This document shows positions 50,588 to 59,513 of a stretch of 64,000 nt of DNA, piece by piece (within the stretch, counting starts at the first letter, position 1; the number at the start of each line of letters is the position of its first letter). The translations under genes were made by a program, and so were the position numbers. The DNA comes from Larkinella sp. C7 (GTDB lineage Bacteria > Bacteroidota > Bacteroidia > Cytophagales > Spirosomataceae): the NCBI RefSeq assembly GCF_006149005.1, contig NZ_VBSL01000008.1:124001-188000 (forward strand). Reading direction: 5' to 3'. The notes beneath the pieces were generated by a model. The model searched no databases and was not told the DNA's origin. It saw only the letters and a program-made list of their open reading frames with translations.

Positions 50588-52060
50588 TTACTCATATCCC
50601 GGATTCTGGACGAGTTTGGAATTCCGGCTCATGACGGTTTCGGAGAGCGGGAATAGCAGCAGGTTGGTTTGCCCTTTGCGGTCGGCGAGGGAGGGAACGA
50701 GGTCGAACGCCTTGTTAAACCGAACCAAATCCCACCAGCGTTTGCCTTCAAAAGCCAGTTCGAACAGGCGTTCCTTGAGAATGGCATCGTCGTTGGCGGC
50801 TTTGGTCGTCGACACAAACCGGTGTTTCTCAAACTGATCGCCGTAGGCCCGCTGCCGAACCAGGTTGATTTCGGCGGCCGGGTCCTGCCCCAGCGCATTT
50901 TTGGCTTCAGCAATCATCAGCAGCACGTCGGCGTAGCGGTAAATGATGACATCGTCCAGAAACCGCCGGCCATTCGCGTCCACAAAACCGTTGAACTTGG
51001 TCATGGCCGAGGTGTAATATACCGGGTTTCCCTGCGCGTTTTTCGAGTAAATTTCCACGAACGATTTGTCCTTGCGTTTGTCGTCCGTCGTAAACTGTTT
51101 GCGCATGGTTTCGGAGGGTGCCCACCAGTTCATACCACCACCCAAACCGATTTTCTGGAGGGTTGCGGCATCCGTTCCCGGTGGCAGGTCGCTGTCGCGG
51201 ATGTACATATCGCCACTGTAGTTGTTGATGGCTTCCAGATCCTGGTAGCGCACCGCAAACACGATTTCCTTGTTGCCTTTGTTGGTATAACTGAACACAT
51301 CCGCAAAATTCGGCAGCAGGGCGACATCGCTTTTCTGAACTTCCTGCAAAGCCGCCAGAGCGGTATTGAGGGCTGCTTCTCCGCCGTTTCTGCGTTTGGC
51401 AATCCAGAGGTATACATCGCCTTTCAGGGCATTGGCCGCCGGTTTCGACCAGGCTCCGCGCCGGGTCGGGTAGGTATTGGTGGGAAAAAGCTCCAGGGCT
51501 TTGGCCAGATCGTCGGTGATCAGTTTAAACATCTCCTCTTCCGAAGCCCGCGGTTTGTAGATCGTTTCCGGGTCCGACGATTCCGTCGGGTCCAGCAGCA
51601 GCGGTGTTCCACCCCAGGTCCGCACCAGCACGAAATACAGGTACGCCCGCAGGGTATACGCTTCCGCCAGAATGGTGTTTTTGGCACTTTCTGATGTAAA
51701 CGCGATGGCTGGTGTGTATTTCAGAATCAGGTTGATGTCGTGGATCACCGTGTAAATCGTCCCCCAGTCGGGGCCGGGTGCGGTAATTTTATGCAGGCGG
51801 TTTTGAAAGTAGGGAATCCGGAAATCCGCATTTAGGATGCCGGTTCCCATGATTTCGCTGCGGGACTCGCCGAGGTAATAGAGGTTAAAATTGGTGAAGG
51901 CGCGGAACCGGGCGTACATGCCACTTTTGGCCCCCATAACGTCTTCCTGCGTTTTCCAGTACGAAGCCGCCGTAATCTGGCTTTGGGGTTGAACATCTAG
52001 TTCTTTGTCACAGGAACACAACAAAGAAATGAACAACAGGGCGATGAGGTTGTTTTTCAT
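50588..52060 (-). CDS. SusD/RagB-family outer-membrane lipoprotein
   Basis: A 490-residue lipoprotein with lipobox LLCSC (Cys about residue 17) followed by DKELD. Family landmarks are SQITAASYWKTQEDVMGAKS, AEAYTLRAYLYFVLVRTWGG, RYADVLLMIAEAKNALGQD and ERLFELAFEGKRWWDLVRF. It caps the SusC barrel encoded 13 bases upstream in the transcript and binds the oligosaccharide or sugar acid at the surface. Within the array it is the second gene, the usual order in polysaccharide utilisation loci. Confidence 0.95.
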   Translation of the reverse strand: MKNNLIALLFISLLCSCDKELDVQPQSQITAASYWKTQEDVMGAKSGMYARFRAFTNFNLYYLGESRSEIMGTGILNADFRIPYFQNRLHKITAPGPDWGTIYTVIHDINLILKYTPAIAFTSESAKNTILAEAYTLRAYLYFVLVRTWGGTPLLLDPTESSDPETIYKPRASEEEMFKLITDDLAKALELFPTNTYPTRRGAWSKPAANALKGDVYLWIAKRRNGGEAALNTALAALQEVQKSDVALLPNFADVFSYTNKGNKEIVFAVRYQDLEAINNYSGDMYIRDSDLPPGTDAATLQKIGLGGGMNWWAPSETMRKQFTTDDKRKDKSFVEIYSKNAQGNPVYYTSAMTKFNGFVDANGRRFLDDVIIYRYADVLLMIAEAKNALGQDPAAEINLVRQRAYGDQFEKHRFVSTTKAANDDAILKERLFELAFEGKRWWDLVRFNKAFDLVPSLADRKGQTNLLLFPLSETVMSRNSKLVQNPGYE

Positions 52061-52073
52061 GATCGTTTCTTGA

Positions 52074-55000
52074 TTAGAATGACACGTTCAGACCTACGAT
52101 GAAATTTCTCGGAACCGGATAGCGGCCATTGTCCTGACCACCTTCTTCGGGGTTGAGTCCGGAGTATTTCGTAAAATACTTCAGGTTGTTCGCCGTCACG
52201 TTCAGCCGCAGGTTGCTCAGGCCGAGTTTTGACGTCAGACCGGAAGGCAGGCTGTAGCCCAGTGAAATCTCCCGGATAGCCAGAAAGTTCCCTTTCTCGA
52301 AGTAGTAGGAGTTCTGGCGAAAGAGGTTGCTCTGCACCTGCTGATCGGCGTAATAATATTTGGCAATGTCGGTTTGATCGCCCGGTTTTTGCCACGAGCG
52401 CAGGATGTCGGTGGAGGCATTGTTTTCGCCCACAAACTGGCCGTTATACAGCGCCCGGGTGTAGTTGTAGATGGTGTGCCCCAGCGTGAAATCGGCCCGG
52501 CCCGTCAGGCTGAAATTCCGGTAGGCCAGCGAGGTGGTAAAACCGCCCGTCACCGTCGGATAAATGTTGCCGAGGTAGACGCGGTCGAACGAGTTGATCT
52601 CACCGTTGCCGTCCACATCGAGCCAGTTGACATCCCCTCCGTATTTGGTCTTGTTGGCCAGCGGTACGATAATATCCCGCGGTGCTGCGGCTGCTTCCTC
52701 GTCGGTAGCAAAAATTCCGAGCTGTTTATAGGCATAGTAATCGCCGATCCGCCCCCCTTCCTGAAGCCCCCCGCGCCATTCGTTTTTGCCGGTTTCCGGG
52801 TCATAGACCAGCACCCCGCCAACCCGGTTCCGGTCGTTTCCGTTGTCCGGCAATTTCAGGATTTTCTGCTGGTTGGTGGCAATATTGAAGCTGGCGTTCC
52901 AGTTGAAACCCGACTCCGAACGGATGATCGTCCCCGCCACTTCCACTTCAATCCCCTGATTTTGCAGACTACCGTAATTGGTCAGGATGGACTGAAAACC
53001 GGTTTCCAGCGGCAATTCCAGGTTCGTGAGCAGGTTATCGGTCCGTTTCCGGAAGTAATCCACCAACAGATTCACCCGTCCATTGAACAAGCCAATGTCC
53101 ATCCCGACATCGTAGGTTTGGGTCTGCTCCCACTTGAGGTTCGAGTTCGGAATGACGGTATTCTGAATGGCCGCCGTGCCGTCATACCGTGACCCCACGC
53201 TGTAGGTTCCCTGCGCCTGAAAATCACCCAGTTGCCCGAGGTTTCCGTTTACGCCATAGCTGGATCGCAGTTTCAGCGTGTTCACTACCCGCGCCAGTCC
53301 GGCTTCTTTCCAGAATGACTCGTTGTGAATATTCCAGCCCACCGAGGCTCCGGGAAACAAGCCCCATTTGTTGTTCTGACCTAAATTGGACGCACCGTCG
53401 TAGCGGGCGTTCAGCGACAGTAGATACTTCTGGGCGAAATTGTAATTGGCGCGTCCGAAAAAGCTCAGAATCCGCTGCTGCGTAACCGAACTGCTGACGG
53501 CCGTTGGAGTGGCCGAAGCGTTGAGGGTCGGAATAATGTCCGTGGAAGCGCCCTGACCCGTTGCCGACAAAGCCGATATTTTCCGGTCGAAATACGAACT
53601 GCCGAGCATAAAATCCAGGCCGTGCTGGTTGAAGCTTTTGGTGTAATTCAGAATGGCATCGACCTGCTGCTGCCAGTGCGTCGTGCGGGCTCCGGTGGCC
53701 ACCCGCGAATCGATGAAGGCCAGCGGGCCGTTCAAATACGATTTCTGAAAGGAGTTCTCCTTGGTTTCAATCACATAGAGCGACGTAGACGGTTCAAACG
53801 TCAATCCTGGCAGGATGTTCCAGGTCAAACCGCCCCCAAGGGTCAGCCGGTAGAGGTGATTATCGGTCGTATAGCGGTCTAGCTGGTACAACGGATTACC
53901 GATTGACCGGGCGTAACCGGGAGCCATCGTGCCGTCCTCAAAATACAGTTTGGCCGTGGGTGGCAGGGCCAGCGCACGCTGGAAAATCTGGTTATCGCTG
54001 AAAACCTGGTTGTTGCCGGAATTGGTAAAGTTGGTAAACGCGTTGACTTTCAGCTTCTCCCGAATCTTCAGATCACCGCTGAAATCAAAGGTAAACCGCC
54101 GGAAGTCCGTATTGATGGCAATGCCCTGCGATTTGAGGTAGCCGACGCCCAGGTTGTAGCTCCCTTTGTCGGTGCCGCCCATCGCTCCCAGATAGTAGTT
54201 TTGGGAAATACCGGTTTGGAACAAGACATCCTGCCAGTCGGTGTTCTTGAAAATCAGCGTTTTGGTCGGATCAGCCGGGTCGACAATGCTTTCCCAGCCT
54301 TCACCCAGTTTATACTGATTCTGGGGGGTGAGGTACTGAACCGTCGAATAGGTGCGGTTCGTCAGGTCGTTTCCGGTTCCGAAACTGTTGGCAAGGGTCA
54401 GTACGTTCATGCGCTCGGGAATCTTCTTGGCCGAATTCAGCGCCCCTAACCGTCCGTAGTATACGTAATCCCGCGCCGACATCATGTTGTAGCGCTTGGC
54501 CAGTTGCGAAAACGTGGTGTTTTGCCGGAAGGTGATTAGCATTTTGCCGGATTTGCCTTTTTTGGTCGTGATAATCACCACCCCGTTGGCACCCCGGGCC
54601 CCGTAAATGGAAGTAGATGACGCATCTTTCAGGACTTGCAGGGTTTCGATGTCGTCGGCATTGATGTCGTTCATATCGGACCGGATGACGCCGTCGATGA
54701 TATACAGTGGCGAAGAACCGTCGGGATTGTTGATCGACGTTCCGCCCCGGATGATGACCCGCGGAGCCGCTCCGGGCTGGCCCGTCGTCGTTTGCACCCG
54801 CACACCCGGCAAGGTTCCCTGCAAGGCCGAAGCAGCATTGGCATACGGAATGTTTTCCAACACCTTGTTATCCAGCTTGGAAATCGAGGTCGTCACGGTC
54901 TCGCGGGATTGGGAACCGTAGCCGACCACCACCACTTCATTCAGCGTTTTCAGATCGGGTTCCAGCACCACACTCACGTCCGTCTGGTTGCCGACAACGA

Positions 55001-55262
55001 TCTCTTTGGTCTGGTAGCCGATGTAACTAAAGACCAGCGTTTTGTCGCTGGATGCATTGATCGTGAATTTTCCGTTCCCATCCGTCGTAACTCCGATTTG
55101 GGTGCCTTTCACCACCACGGTAACAAAAGGGAGCGGGGCCTGATCGGCACTCGATGTAACGGTTCCTCTGACCGATTGGGCCTGGGCTTTCGCACCATAT
55201 CCCATTACCAGCCAACAACAGAGAACGAGGACTCTACAATAGATTTGGGGCAGTGTCTTCAT
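52074..55262 (-). CDS. SusC/RagA-family TonB-linked outer-membrane transporter
   Basis: A 1062-residue importer. A signal peptide ends near GAKAQAQS. The carboxypeptidase-D-like domain (VRGTVTSSADQAPLPFVTV) and the plug (LNEVVVVGYGSQSRETVTTS, SSPLYIIDGVIRSD, LQVLKDASSTSIYGARGANG) precede a barrel of about 850 residues ending FIVGLNVSF. With the SusD partner it forms the outer-membrane import complex. It is the promoter-proximal gene of the 19-gene array, with a perfect -7 box about 85 bases upstream and a divergent GntR regulator. Confidence 0.95.
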   Translation of the reverse strand: MKTLPQIYCRVLVLCCWLVMGYGAKAQAQSVRGTVTSSADQAPLPFVTVVVKGTQIGVTTDGNGKFTINASSDKTLVFSYIGYQTKEIVVGNQTDVSVVLEPDLKTLNEVVVVGYGSQSRETVTTSISKLDNKVLENIPYANAASALQGTLPGVRVQTTTGQPGAAPRVIIRGGTSINNPDGSSPLYIIDGVIRSDMNDINADDIETLQVLKDASSTSIYGARGANGVVIITTKKGKSGKMLITFRQNTTFSQLAKRYNMMSARDYVYYGRLGALNSAKKIPERMNVLTLANSFGTGNDLTNRTYSTVQYLTPQNQYKLGEGWESIVDPADPTKTLIFKNTDWQDVLFQTGISQNYYLGAMGGTDKGSYNLGVGYLKSQGIAINTDFRRFTFDFSGDLKIREKLKVNAFTNFTNSGNNQVFSDNQIFQRALALPPTAKLYFEDGTMAPGYARSIGNPLYQLDRYTTDNHLYRLTLGGGLTWNILPGLTFEPSTSLYVIETKENSFQKSYLNGPLAFIDSRVATGARTTHWQQQVDAILNYTKSFNQHGLDFMLGSSYFDRKISALSATGQGASTDIIPTLNASATPTAVSSSVTQQRILSFFGRANYNFAQKYLLSLNARYDGASNLGQNNKWGLFPGASVGWNIHNESFWKEAGLARVVNTLKLRSSYGVNGNLGQLGDFQAQGTYSVGSRYDGTAAIQNTVIPNSNLKWEQTQTYDVGMDIGLFNGRVNLLVDYFRKRTDNLLTNLELPLETGFQSILTNYGSLQNQGIEVEVAGTIIRSESGFNWNASFNIATNQQKILKLPDNGNDRNRVGGVLVYDPETGKNEWRGGLQEGGRIGDYYAYKQLGIFATDEEAAAAPRDIIVPLANKTKYGGDVNWLDVDGNGEINSFDRVYLGNIYPTVTGGFTTSLAYRNFSLTGRADFTLGHTIYNYTRALYNGQFVGENNASTDILRSWQKPGDQTDIAKYYYADQQVQSNLFRQNSYYFEKGNFLAIREISLGYSLPSGLTSKLGLSNLRLNVTANNLKYFTKYSGLNPEEGGQDNGRYPVPRNFIVGLNVSF

Positions 55263-55346
55263 GGAAGTAGATGATTAAAATCATAGAAGAAAGGAATGGA
55301 ATCAGGGTCTTTGAGCGAACTATATTCTATCTTTACATTTGTCCTA

Positions 55347-55375
55347 CAAATATAATAGTCGTATTTTAATTACAA
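55347..55375 (-). promoter_or_regulatory. Promoter of the SusC-led array
   Basis: On the minus strand TTG (plus-strand 55373-55375) is followed after 18 bases by TATATTTG (plus-strand CAAATATA, 55347-55354), close to the Bacteroidota consensus. It leaves an untranslated leader of about 80 bases before SusC. Confidence 0.6.
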
Positions 55376-55418
55376 TGAAATTGTATCAAAAAAGATATAG
55401 TACTTCAAAAAGTGCCAA

Positions 55419-55432
55419 AATACCGGGGTATT
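55419..55432. promoter_or_regulatory. Candidate GntR operator (AATACC-GG-GGTATT)
   Basis: A 14-base inverted repeat, AATACC and GGTATT around GG, lies 4 bases before the -7 box of the GntR gene. A regulator bound here would block its own promoter. A looser TATC-AAAAAA-GATA repeat at 55384-55397 lies on the SusC side. Confidence 0.4.
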
Positions 55433-55436
55433 GCAT

Positions 55437-55444
55437 TACATTTG
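55437..55444 (+). promoter_or_regulatory. -7 box of the GntR regulator (TACATTTG)
   Basis: A perfect TAnnTTTG element 16 bases before the start codon, giving a very short leader. A second TACATTTG at 55334-55341 on the same strand lies about 100 bases further upstream. Confidence 0.55.
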
Positions 55445-55460
55445 CACCAAAAAATGAAAC

Positions 55461-56156
55461 ATGAATAGTAAATTAGGGTTGCTGGAACCGTTGGAGAGTC
55501 TGTCGATGACCGATCGCGTTGAGAATATCCTGCGTGAATACTTTACGGAGAATGCTTTTAAACCCGGCGATGCGCTTCCGAACGAACTGGAAATTGCCCA
55601 GAAACTGAATGTCAGCCGGAATGTGGTTCGGGAAGCCCTGAGTCGGCTTCGGATGCTGGGGATGATAGAAGCCCGGCCCCGGCGCGGCATGATTATGTCG
55701 CAGCCCGATTTGCTGGCCGGGATCGAAAAAGTGCTGAATCCGTTTATACTGAGCCAGAGCAACCAGAAAGATATTTTTGAATTGCGGTTGATTCTGGAAA
55801 TGGGAATCGCCGAATTTCTATTTGCCCGAAAAACCCAGAAGGACCTGGACGAACTGGAACTAATTGTCGAAAAGCAGAAGTCGTTGCCGGTTCTTTCGAA
55901 GGAAGATGAGATTGAATTTCACGGCAAGCTGTACGATATGACGGGCAATGAGACGTTCCAACGGTTTCAAAGCCTGCTGTTCCCGGTTTTTGAGCACGTT
56001 TTCGCTTCCATGACCAACCAGAAAGACAATTATGTACTGGTTGACCCGGTTTCCCACGCCGATCTGTTCAGGATTCTCAGGGACGGAACCCCCGAAGCGT
56101 TCCGGAAAGCGATGCATAAACACCTGGAGGTATATTACAATACGATTAAGAAGTGA
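55461..56156 (+). CDS. FadR-subfamily GntR transcriptional regulator
   Basis: A 231-residue regulator. The winged helix-turn-helix (residues about 20-85) has FKPGDALPNELEIAQKLNVS, NVVREALSRLRMLGMIEARP and RRGMIMSQ. The FCD ligand-binding domain (about 100-225) shows the metal-ligand pattern Asp/His in FELRLILEMGIAEFL, EIEFHGKLYDMTGN, and two late His in VSHADLFRIL and AMHKHLEVYY. FCD regulators usually bind sugar acids or carboxylates. It is divergent from the SusC-led array and probably represses it until a sugar acid or pathway intermediate binds. Confidence 0.92.
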   Translation: MNSKLGLLEPLESLSMTDRVENILREYFTENAFKPGDALPNELEIAQKLNVSRNVVREALSRLRMLGMIEARPRRGMIMSQPDLLAGIEKVLNPFILSQSNQKDIFELRLILEMGIAEFLFARKTQKDLDELELIVEKQKSLPVLSKEDEIEFHGKLYDMTGNETFQRFQSLLFPVFEHVFASMTNQKDNYVLVDPVSHADLFRILRDGTPEAFRKAMHKHLEVYYNTIKK

Positions 56157-56280
56157 AGGGAAGGAATAAGGATATAATTTAAAATGAAAAATGAGTAACG
56201 CTAAATGTAAAAGTGCTCAGGTGCGCTTTCCTTTTACATTTAATATATATCATTTTACATTTAAATTATATCCTTCCCTT
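56156..56280. repeat. Inverted repeat with AAATGTAAAA words between convergent genes
   Basis: TAAATGTAAAAG (56202-56213) pairs with CTTTTACATTTA (56231-56242), and GGATATAATTT (56170-56180) pairs with AAATTATATCC (56263-56273). A third pairing, AAGGGAAGGA with TCCTTCCCTT, marks the outside. Same word family as 61404-61501. Probably a bidirectional terminator or repeat element. Confidence 0.55.
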
Positions 56281-56282
56281 TT

Positions 56283-57083
56283 TCAAAAATCCGTTTCCGG
56301 TTTTTTCAGATCCAGTTCTTTGATCCAGATGTTGCGGTAATAAACATCATGCCCCTCGGCCTGTAGCTTCAGGCCACCCGGCGTATCGGTGATGCCTTTG
56401 CCGCCGTCATTCCCGCCGTCGATGCCCGAATTGGGTCCGCCCCACACCTGGTTGATTTCCTGGTTGGTATGCACTTTTTTGCCGTTGAAATACATCGTCA
56501 GCCGGGCTTTTTCGGTGCGTTTTCCGTCCTTAAACCGGGCCGCCCGAAAAACGATGTCATACGAATTCCATTTTCCGACGCCGTTGTAAGCGTGATACGG
56601 TGACGGCGTTTCGTTGATCACGGCCGCCATGCCGTGCGAGGTGGTATCACCATCAAGCACCTGAATTTCGTAGCGGTTTTGCAGATAAACGCCACTGTTG
56701 CCGCCCGGTTTCAGAATATAAAACTCAATATGCAGCCGGAAATCCCGGAACGTCTGTTTCGTCACGATGTCGGCGGTGCCGTATTTGCCACCCGCAGCCG
56801 TGGGGTCGTTGGTATTCAGAACCGTGCCTTTTCCGTCCGGATCTTTTTCAATGGTCCACTTAATGGGCGGGGTAGCGGCAAACCGGGGGCCTTCCCAGTA
56901 GATCCACTTCGAATCAAGCATCTGGCGCGACCCGTCAAACAGGATTTCAGCCCCTTTGGGTGCTTTGGTGCCGACGCCCACCTGAGCCTGGGCGTTGGCT
57001 GAAATCGTTGAATACAAGGCAATGGCCAGAATGAAAAGAAATTTAGCAGCAACCGTCGAAAAGCGAAAAGCAGAATAGTTCAT
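56283..57083 (-). CDS. Secreted DUF1080 (3-keto-disaccharide hydrolase) protein
   Basis: A 266-residue exported concanavalin-like protein. The signal peptide ends SANAQAQV. DUF1080 landmarks are GAEILFDGSRQMLDSKW, FRDFRLHIEFYILKPGGNSG, VYLQNRYEIQVLDG and GGLKLQAEGHDVYYRNIWIK. The family is now linked to 3-keto-glycoside hydrolysis and is usually found beside Gfo/Idh/MocA oxidoreductases that make the 3-keto sugar. One is encoded divergently here, so the two probably act together on an exported or periplasmic glycoside. Confidence 0.9.
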   Translation of the reverse strand: MNYSAFRFSTVAAKFLFILAIALYSTISANAQAQVGVGTKAPKGAEILFDGSRQMLDSKWIYWEGPRFAATPPIKWTIEKDPDGKGTVLNTNDPTAAGGKYGTADIVTKQTFRDFRLHIEFYILKPGGNSGVYLQNRYEIQVLDGDTTSHGMAAVINETPSPYHAYNGVGKWNSYDIVFRAARFKDGKRTEKARLTMYFNGKKVHTNQEINQVWGGPNSGIDGGNDGGKGITDTPGGLKLQAEGHDVYYRNIWIKELDLKKPETDF

Positions 57084-57260
57084 CAGAAAAAGGGGTTTGG
57101 AATCGATCCGTAAAGGTGCGCTAAAGATAAGCGGGTTTCGGTGAATTGCCGATTGGAAATTTTCGATTATCCAATTAATTTACATCGGGTTAACGCGCCG
57201 GAATGGAGTAGTTGACCTGCCAATTTTGCTTACTGAATTCTAAACCTACTCCCTTTGAAA

Positions 57261-58634
57261 ATGAAAGATAACGCTTTTACCGTGTCCCGGCGGGATTTTT
57301 TGCTGGCGGCTGCGGCCACCGCGCTGGCTCCTCCGCTGGTGCTCCAGGCCGCCAAAAGAAAGATCGGTCCAAACGACAAACTTAACCATGCCTGCATTGG
57401 CGTAGGCGGCATGGGCTGGGGTGACCTCAATCAATTTGGCAAACATCCACGGGTCAATATTGTGGCAATCTGCGATGTAGACGCGATCCGGTTGAAAAAG
57501 GCTTCCGATGCTTATCCGCAGGCCCGAACGTATACCGACTGGCGCGAACTCCTGGAAAAAGAAGGCGATAAAATCGACTCGGTCAACGTAACCGTACCGG
57601 ATCATAATCACTTTGCCATTGCCATTCAGGCCATCCGCAACGGCAAACACGTGTATTGCCAGAAACCGATGTGCCACGATGTAGCCGAGGTTCGGGTGCT
57701 GACCGAAGCCGCCGTCAAAGCCGGTGTGGTGACCCAGCTCGGCACGCAGATAGCCGCGGGCAAAGGCGACCGCACCGCCGTTCAGTGGATCAAAGAAGGC
57801 GCCATCGGCAAGGTAAAACACGCCTACCTCTGCTCCAACCGCCCCGGTGCCGTTGAACATTACCGGCTCGTTGGCCCACGACCGGCCGAACCCCAGGAAG
57901 CCCCCTCGACCCTGAACTGGGACCTCTGGGTGGGTACGGCCCCGATGCGCCCTTTTTCGCCGGACATCTACCACCCGACCAAGTGGCGGGCGTGGCAGGA
58001 TTTCGGTACCGGCTGGTCGGGCGACATCGGCTGCCACATTTTCGACGCCGTGTGGAAAGGGCTGGGACTCAAAGCGCCCAAATCGGTGATTGCCGAAGTA
58101 CAGAAATCCTGGGAAGACTCGCCCGCCCGCCGGGCTGACACCTGGCCGCAGGGCAACCACATTACGTGGTCGTTTCCGGGCAATAAAATGACCGCTTCCC
58201 GCACTTTGCCGGTCGAGTGGTTCGACGGGGAGTTTTACCCACCGAAAGAAATTCGGGCCCTGTTCTCGGAGACCGACTATCCGGCTGAGTCGGCGATGTT
58301 GATCGGCACGAAGGGGGCCCTGCTGATTCCGCACGGCAAGATGCCAGTGTTGCTGCCGGGCGATCAATTCAAGGATTACAAAGTGCCGGAACTGGAAGAA
58401 CGCAACCATTACCACCACTTTGCGGAGGCCTGTCTGGGCGGCCCGAAAACCGAGTCTCATTTTGCCCAATCCGGACCGATGACCGAGGCTATTTTACTGG
58501 GTACCGTTGCGATTCGGGTGCCGGGCCAACTGCTGGAATGGGACGCTGCCCGGATGAAATTCCCGAATAATCCCGATGCCGAGCGCTACCTGAGCCGAAT
58601 TTACCGCGACGGCTGGCGTATTGCCGGGTTGTGA
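57261..58634 (+). CDS. Tat-exported Gfo/Idh/MocA-family oxidoreductase
   Basis: A 457-residue NAD(P)-dependent sugar dehydrogenase, starting at the ATG of MKDNAFTVSRRDF; a TTG two codons upstream is less likely. A twin-arginine signal SRRDFLLAAA precedes the Rossmann motif CIGVGGMGWGD and the second-strand Asp in VAICDVDA. The family motif EKP is replaced by QKP in HVYCQKPMCHDVAE. DIGCHIFDAVWKGLGL lies in the catalytic alpha/beta domain. The protein folds with its cofactor before export. It is divergent from DUF1080 and probably oxidises the 3-hydroxyl of a glycoside. Confidence 0.92.
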   Translation: MKDNAFTVSRRDFLLAAAATALAPPLVLQAAKRKIGPNDKLNHACIGVGGMGWGDLNQFGKHPRVNIVAICDVDAIRLKKASDAYPQARTYTDWRELLEKEGDKIDSVNVTVPDHNHFAIAIQAIRNGKHVYCQKPMCHDVAEVRVLTEAAVKAGVVTQLGTQIAAGKGDRTAVQWIKEGAIGKVKHAYLCSNRPGAVEHYRLVGPRPAEPQEAPSTLNWDLWVGTAPMRPFSPDIYHPTKWRAWQDFGTGWSGDIGCHIFDAVWKGLGLKAPKSVIAEVQKSWEDSPARRADTWPQGNHITWSFPGNKMTASRTLPVEWFDGEFYPPKEIRALFSETDYPAESAMLIGTKGALLIPHGKMPVLLPGDQFKDYKVPELEERNHYHHFAEACLGGPKTESHFAQSGPMTEAILLGTVAIRVPGQLLEWDAARMKFPNNPDAERYLSRIYRDGWRIAGL

Positions 58635-58751
58635 ATGGTCATGTGATTTGAAAACTTCATTGCTGGGCGGGATTTGCAATCCCGCCCTTTTCTGTTCCGG
58701 ATTTAAAATTCGATGCGCTTCGGAATCAGGCTAATCCATCTTCCAAATCGC

Positions 58752-59276
58752 TCACTCTCCCGCCAACGCCAGTTTGATGTGCGCCAGATGGTGCTGCGTG
58801 TGCCAGGCCGACATGGCGATGGCCTGCGCCTGACTAAACCAGAGTTTGCGAACCGGATGGAAGTATTTGATTGCCAACTGCTCATCCGTCAGCGATTTCA
58901 GCAGATAGACATACCGGCGCGTGATGCCATCGAACGATACCAGCGAGTCGCCAATCGGCGCGGTCAGCGAATCCGGTGTGGCTACCCAGGCATCCATATT
59001 GATCAGGGTGACGACCTCGTAATCAGGCTCGGTGAGGGCTTTTTTCATCCGCAGAAAATGCAGCAGTTGAATGTCGCTGACGTGGTGAATCAATTGCTGA
59101 ACGGTCCAGCTCCCCTCGCGGTAGGTCTTCGCCAGATCCTCCGGCGACAGGTTTTCGACCAACTCCCGGTAGCGGGCTGGCATGGATTCAACGATGGCAA
59201 TCAAACGCTCTAATTCCTGTGGTGTGTAGGTTTCCTGCGTCGTAAGCGGGCCGATGGGGTATTTCCGGTTTTCCAT
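58752..59276 (-). CDS. DinB/YfiT-type putative metal-dependent hydrolase (BstA-like)
   Basis: A 174-residue four-helix-bundle protein starting MENRKYPIGPLTTQETYTP; a start 14 codons upstream is less typical. The three metal His of the YfiT/BstA group are visible: TVQQLIHHVSDIQLLHFLR and SAWHTQHHLAHI. Relatives transfer bacillithiol or hydrolyse small substrates, and Bacteroidota members are largely uncharacterised. On its strand a strong intrinsic terminator lies 48-87 bases upstream of the start codon, hinting at leader-mediated control. Confidence 0.88.
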   Translation of the reverse strand: MENRKYPIGPLTTQETYTPQELERLIAIVESMPARYRELVENLSPEDLAKTYREGSWTVQQLIHHVSDIQLLHFLRMKKALTEPDYEVVTLINMDAWVATPDSLTAPIGDSLVSFDGITRRYVYLLKSLTDEQLAIKYFHPVRKLWFSQAQAIAMSAWHTQHHLAHIKLALAGE

Positions 59277-59323
59277 AATGGTGCAAAAACTGTGGTTTTG
59301 ATTCGGTTGAACCGGCAAGTTCT

Positions 59324-59363
59324 AAAAAAAGATGGAATGCCTGTTGATCGACAGGCATTCCAT
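59324..59363 (-). terminator. Intrinsic terminator on the minus strand inside a divergent intergenic region
   Basis: ATGGAATGCCTGT (59332-59344) and ACAGGCATTCCAT (59351-59363) form a perfect 13-bp stem with a 6-base loop. On the minus strand it is followed by C and seven T (plus-strand A run at 59324-59330). No minus-strand gene ends here, so it would terminate a short RNA or the leader of the DinB/YfiT gene. Confidence 0.75.
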
Positions 59364-59505
59364 TGAAATAAATGACATGGAACCGGCTGGCCAATTTGAA
59401 AGCGTATTCTTCCACCCGGATTAGCCCGGAGGAGACGACAAACAGCCTGGTGCAGAAAAGCGTATTCTGTTCGTAGTCAGGATGGAATAACAAATGCTTT
59501 TTTAC

Positions 59506-59513
59506 TATTTTTG
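59506..59513 (+). promoter_or_regulatory. -7 box of the DUF4920 gene (TATTTTTG)
   Basis: A perfect TAnnTTTG element 35 bases before the start codon. No clear -33 element at the usual spacing. Confidence 0.55.

Noticed and set aside
59188-59493. A 101-codon minus-strand frame upstream of the DinB/YfiT gene
   Set aside because: It overlaps the start of that gene and runs through the perfect terminator hairpin; no family or signal is visible.
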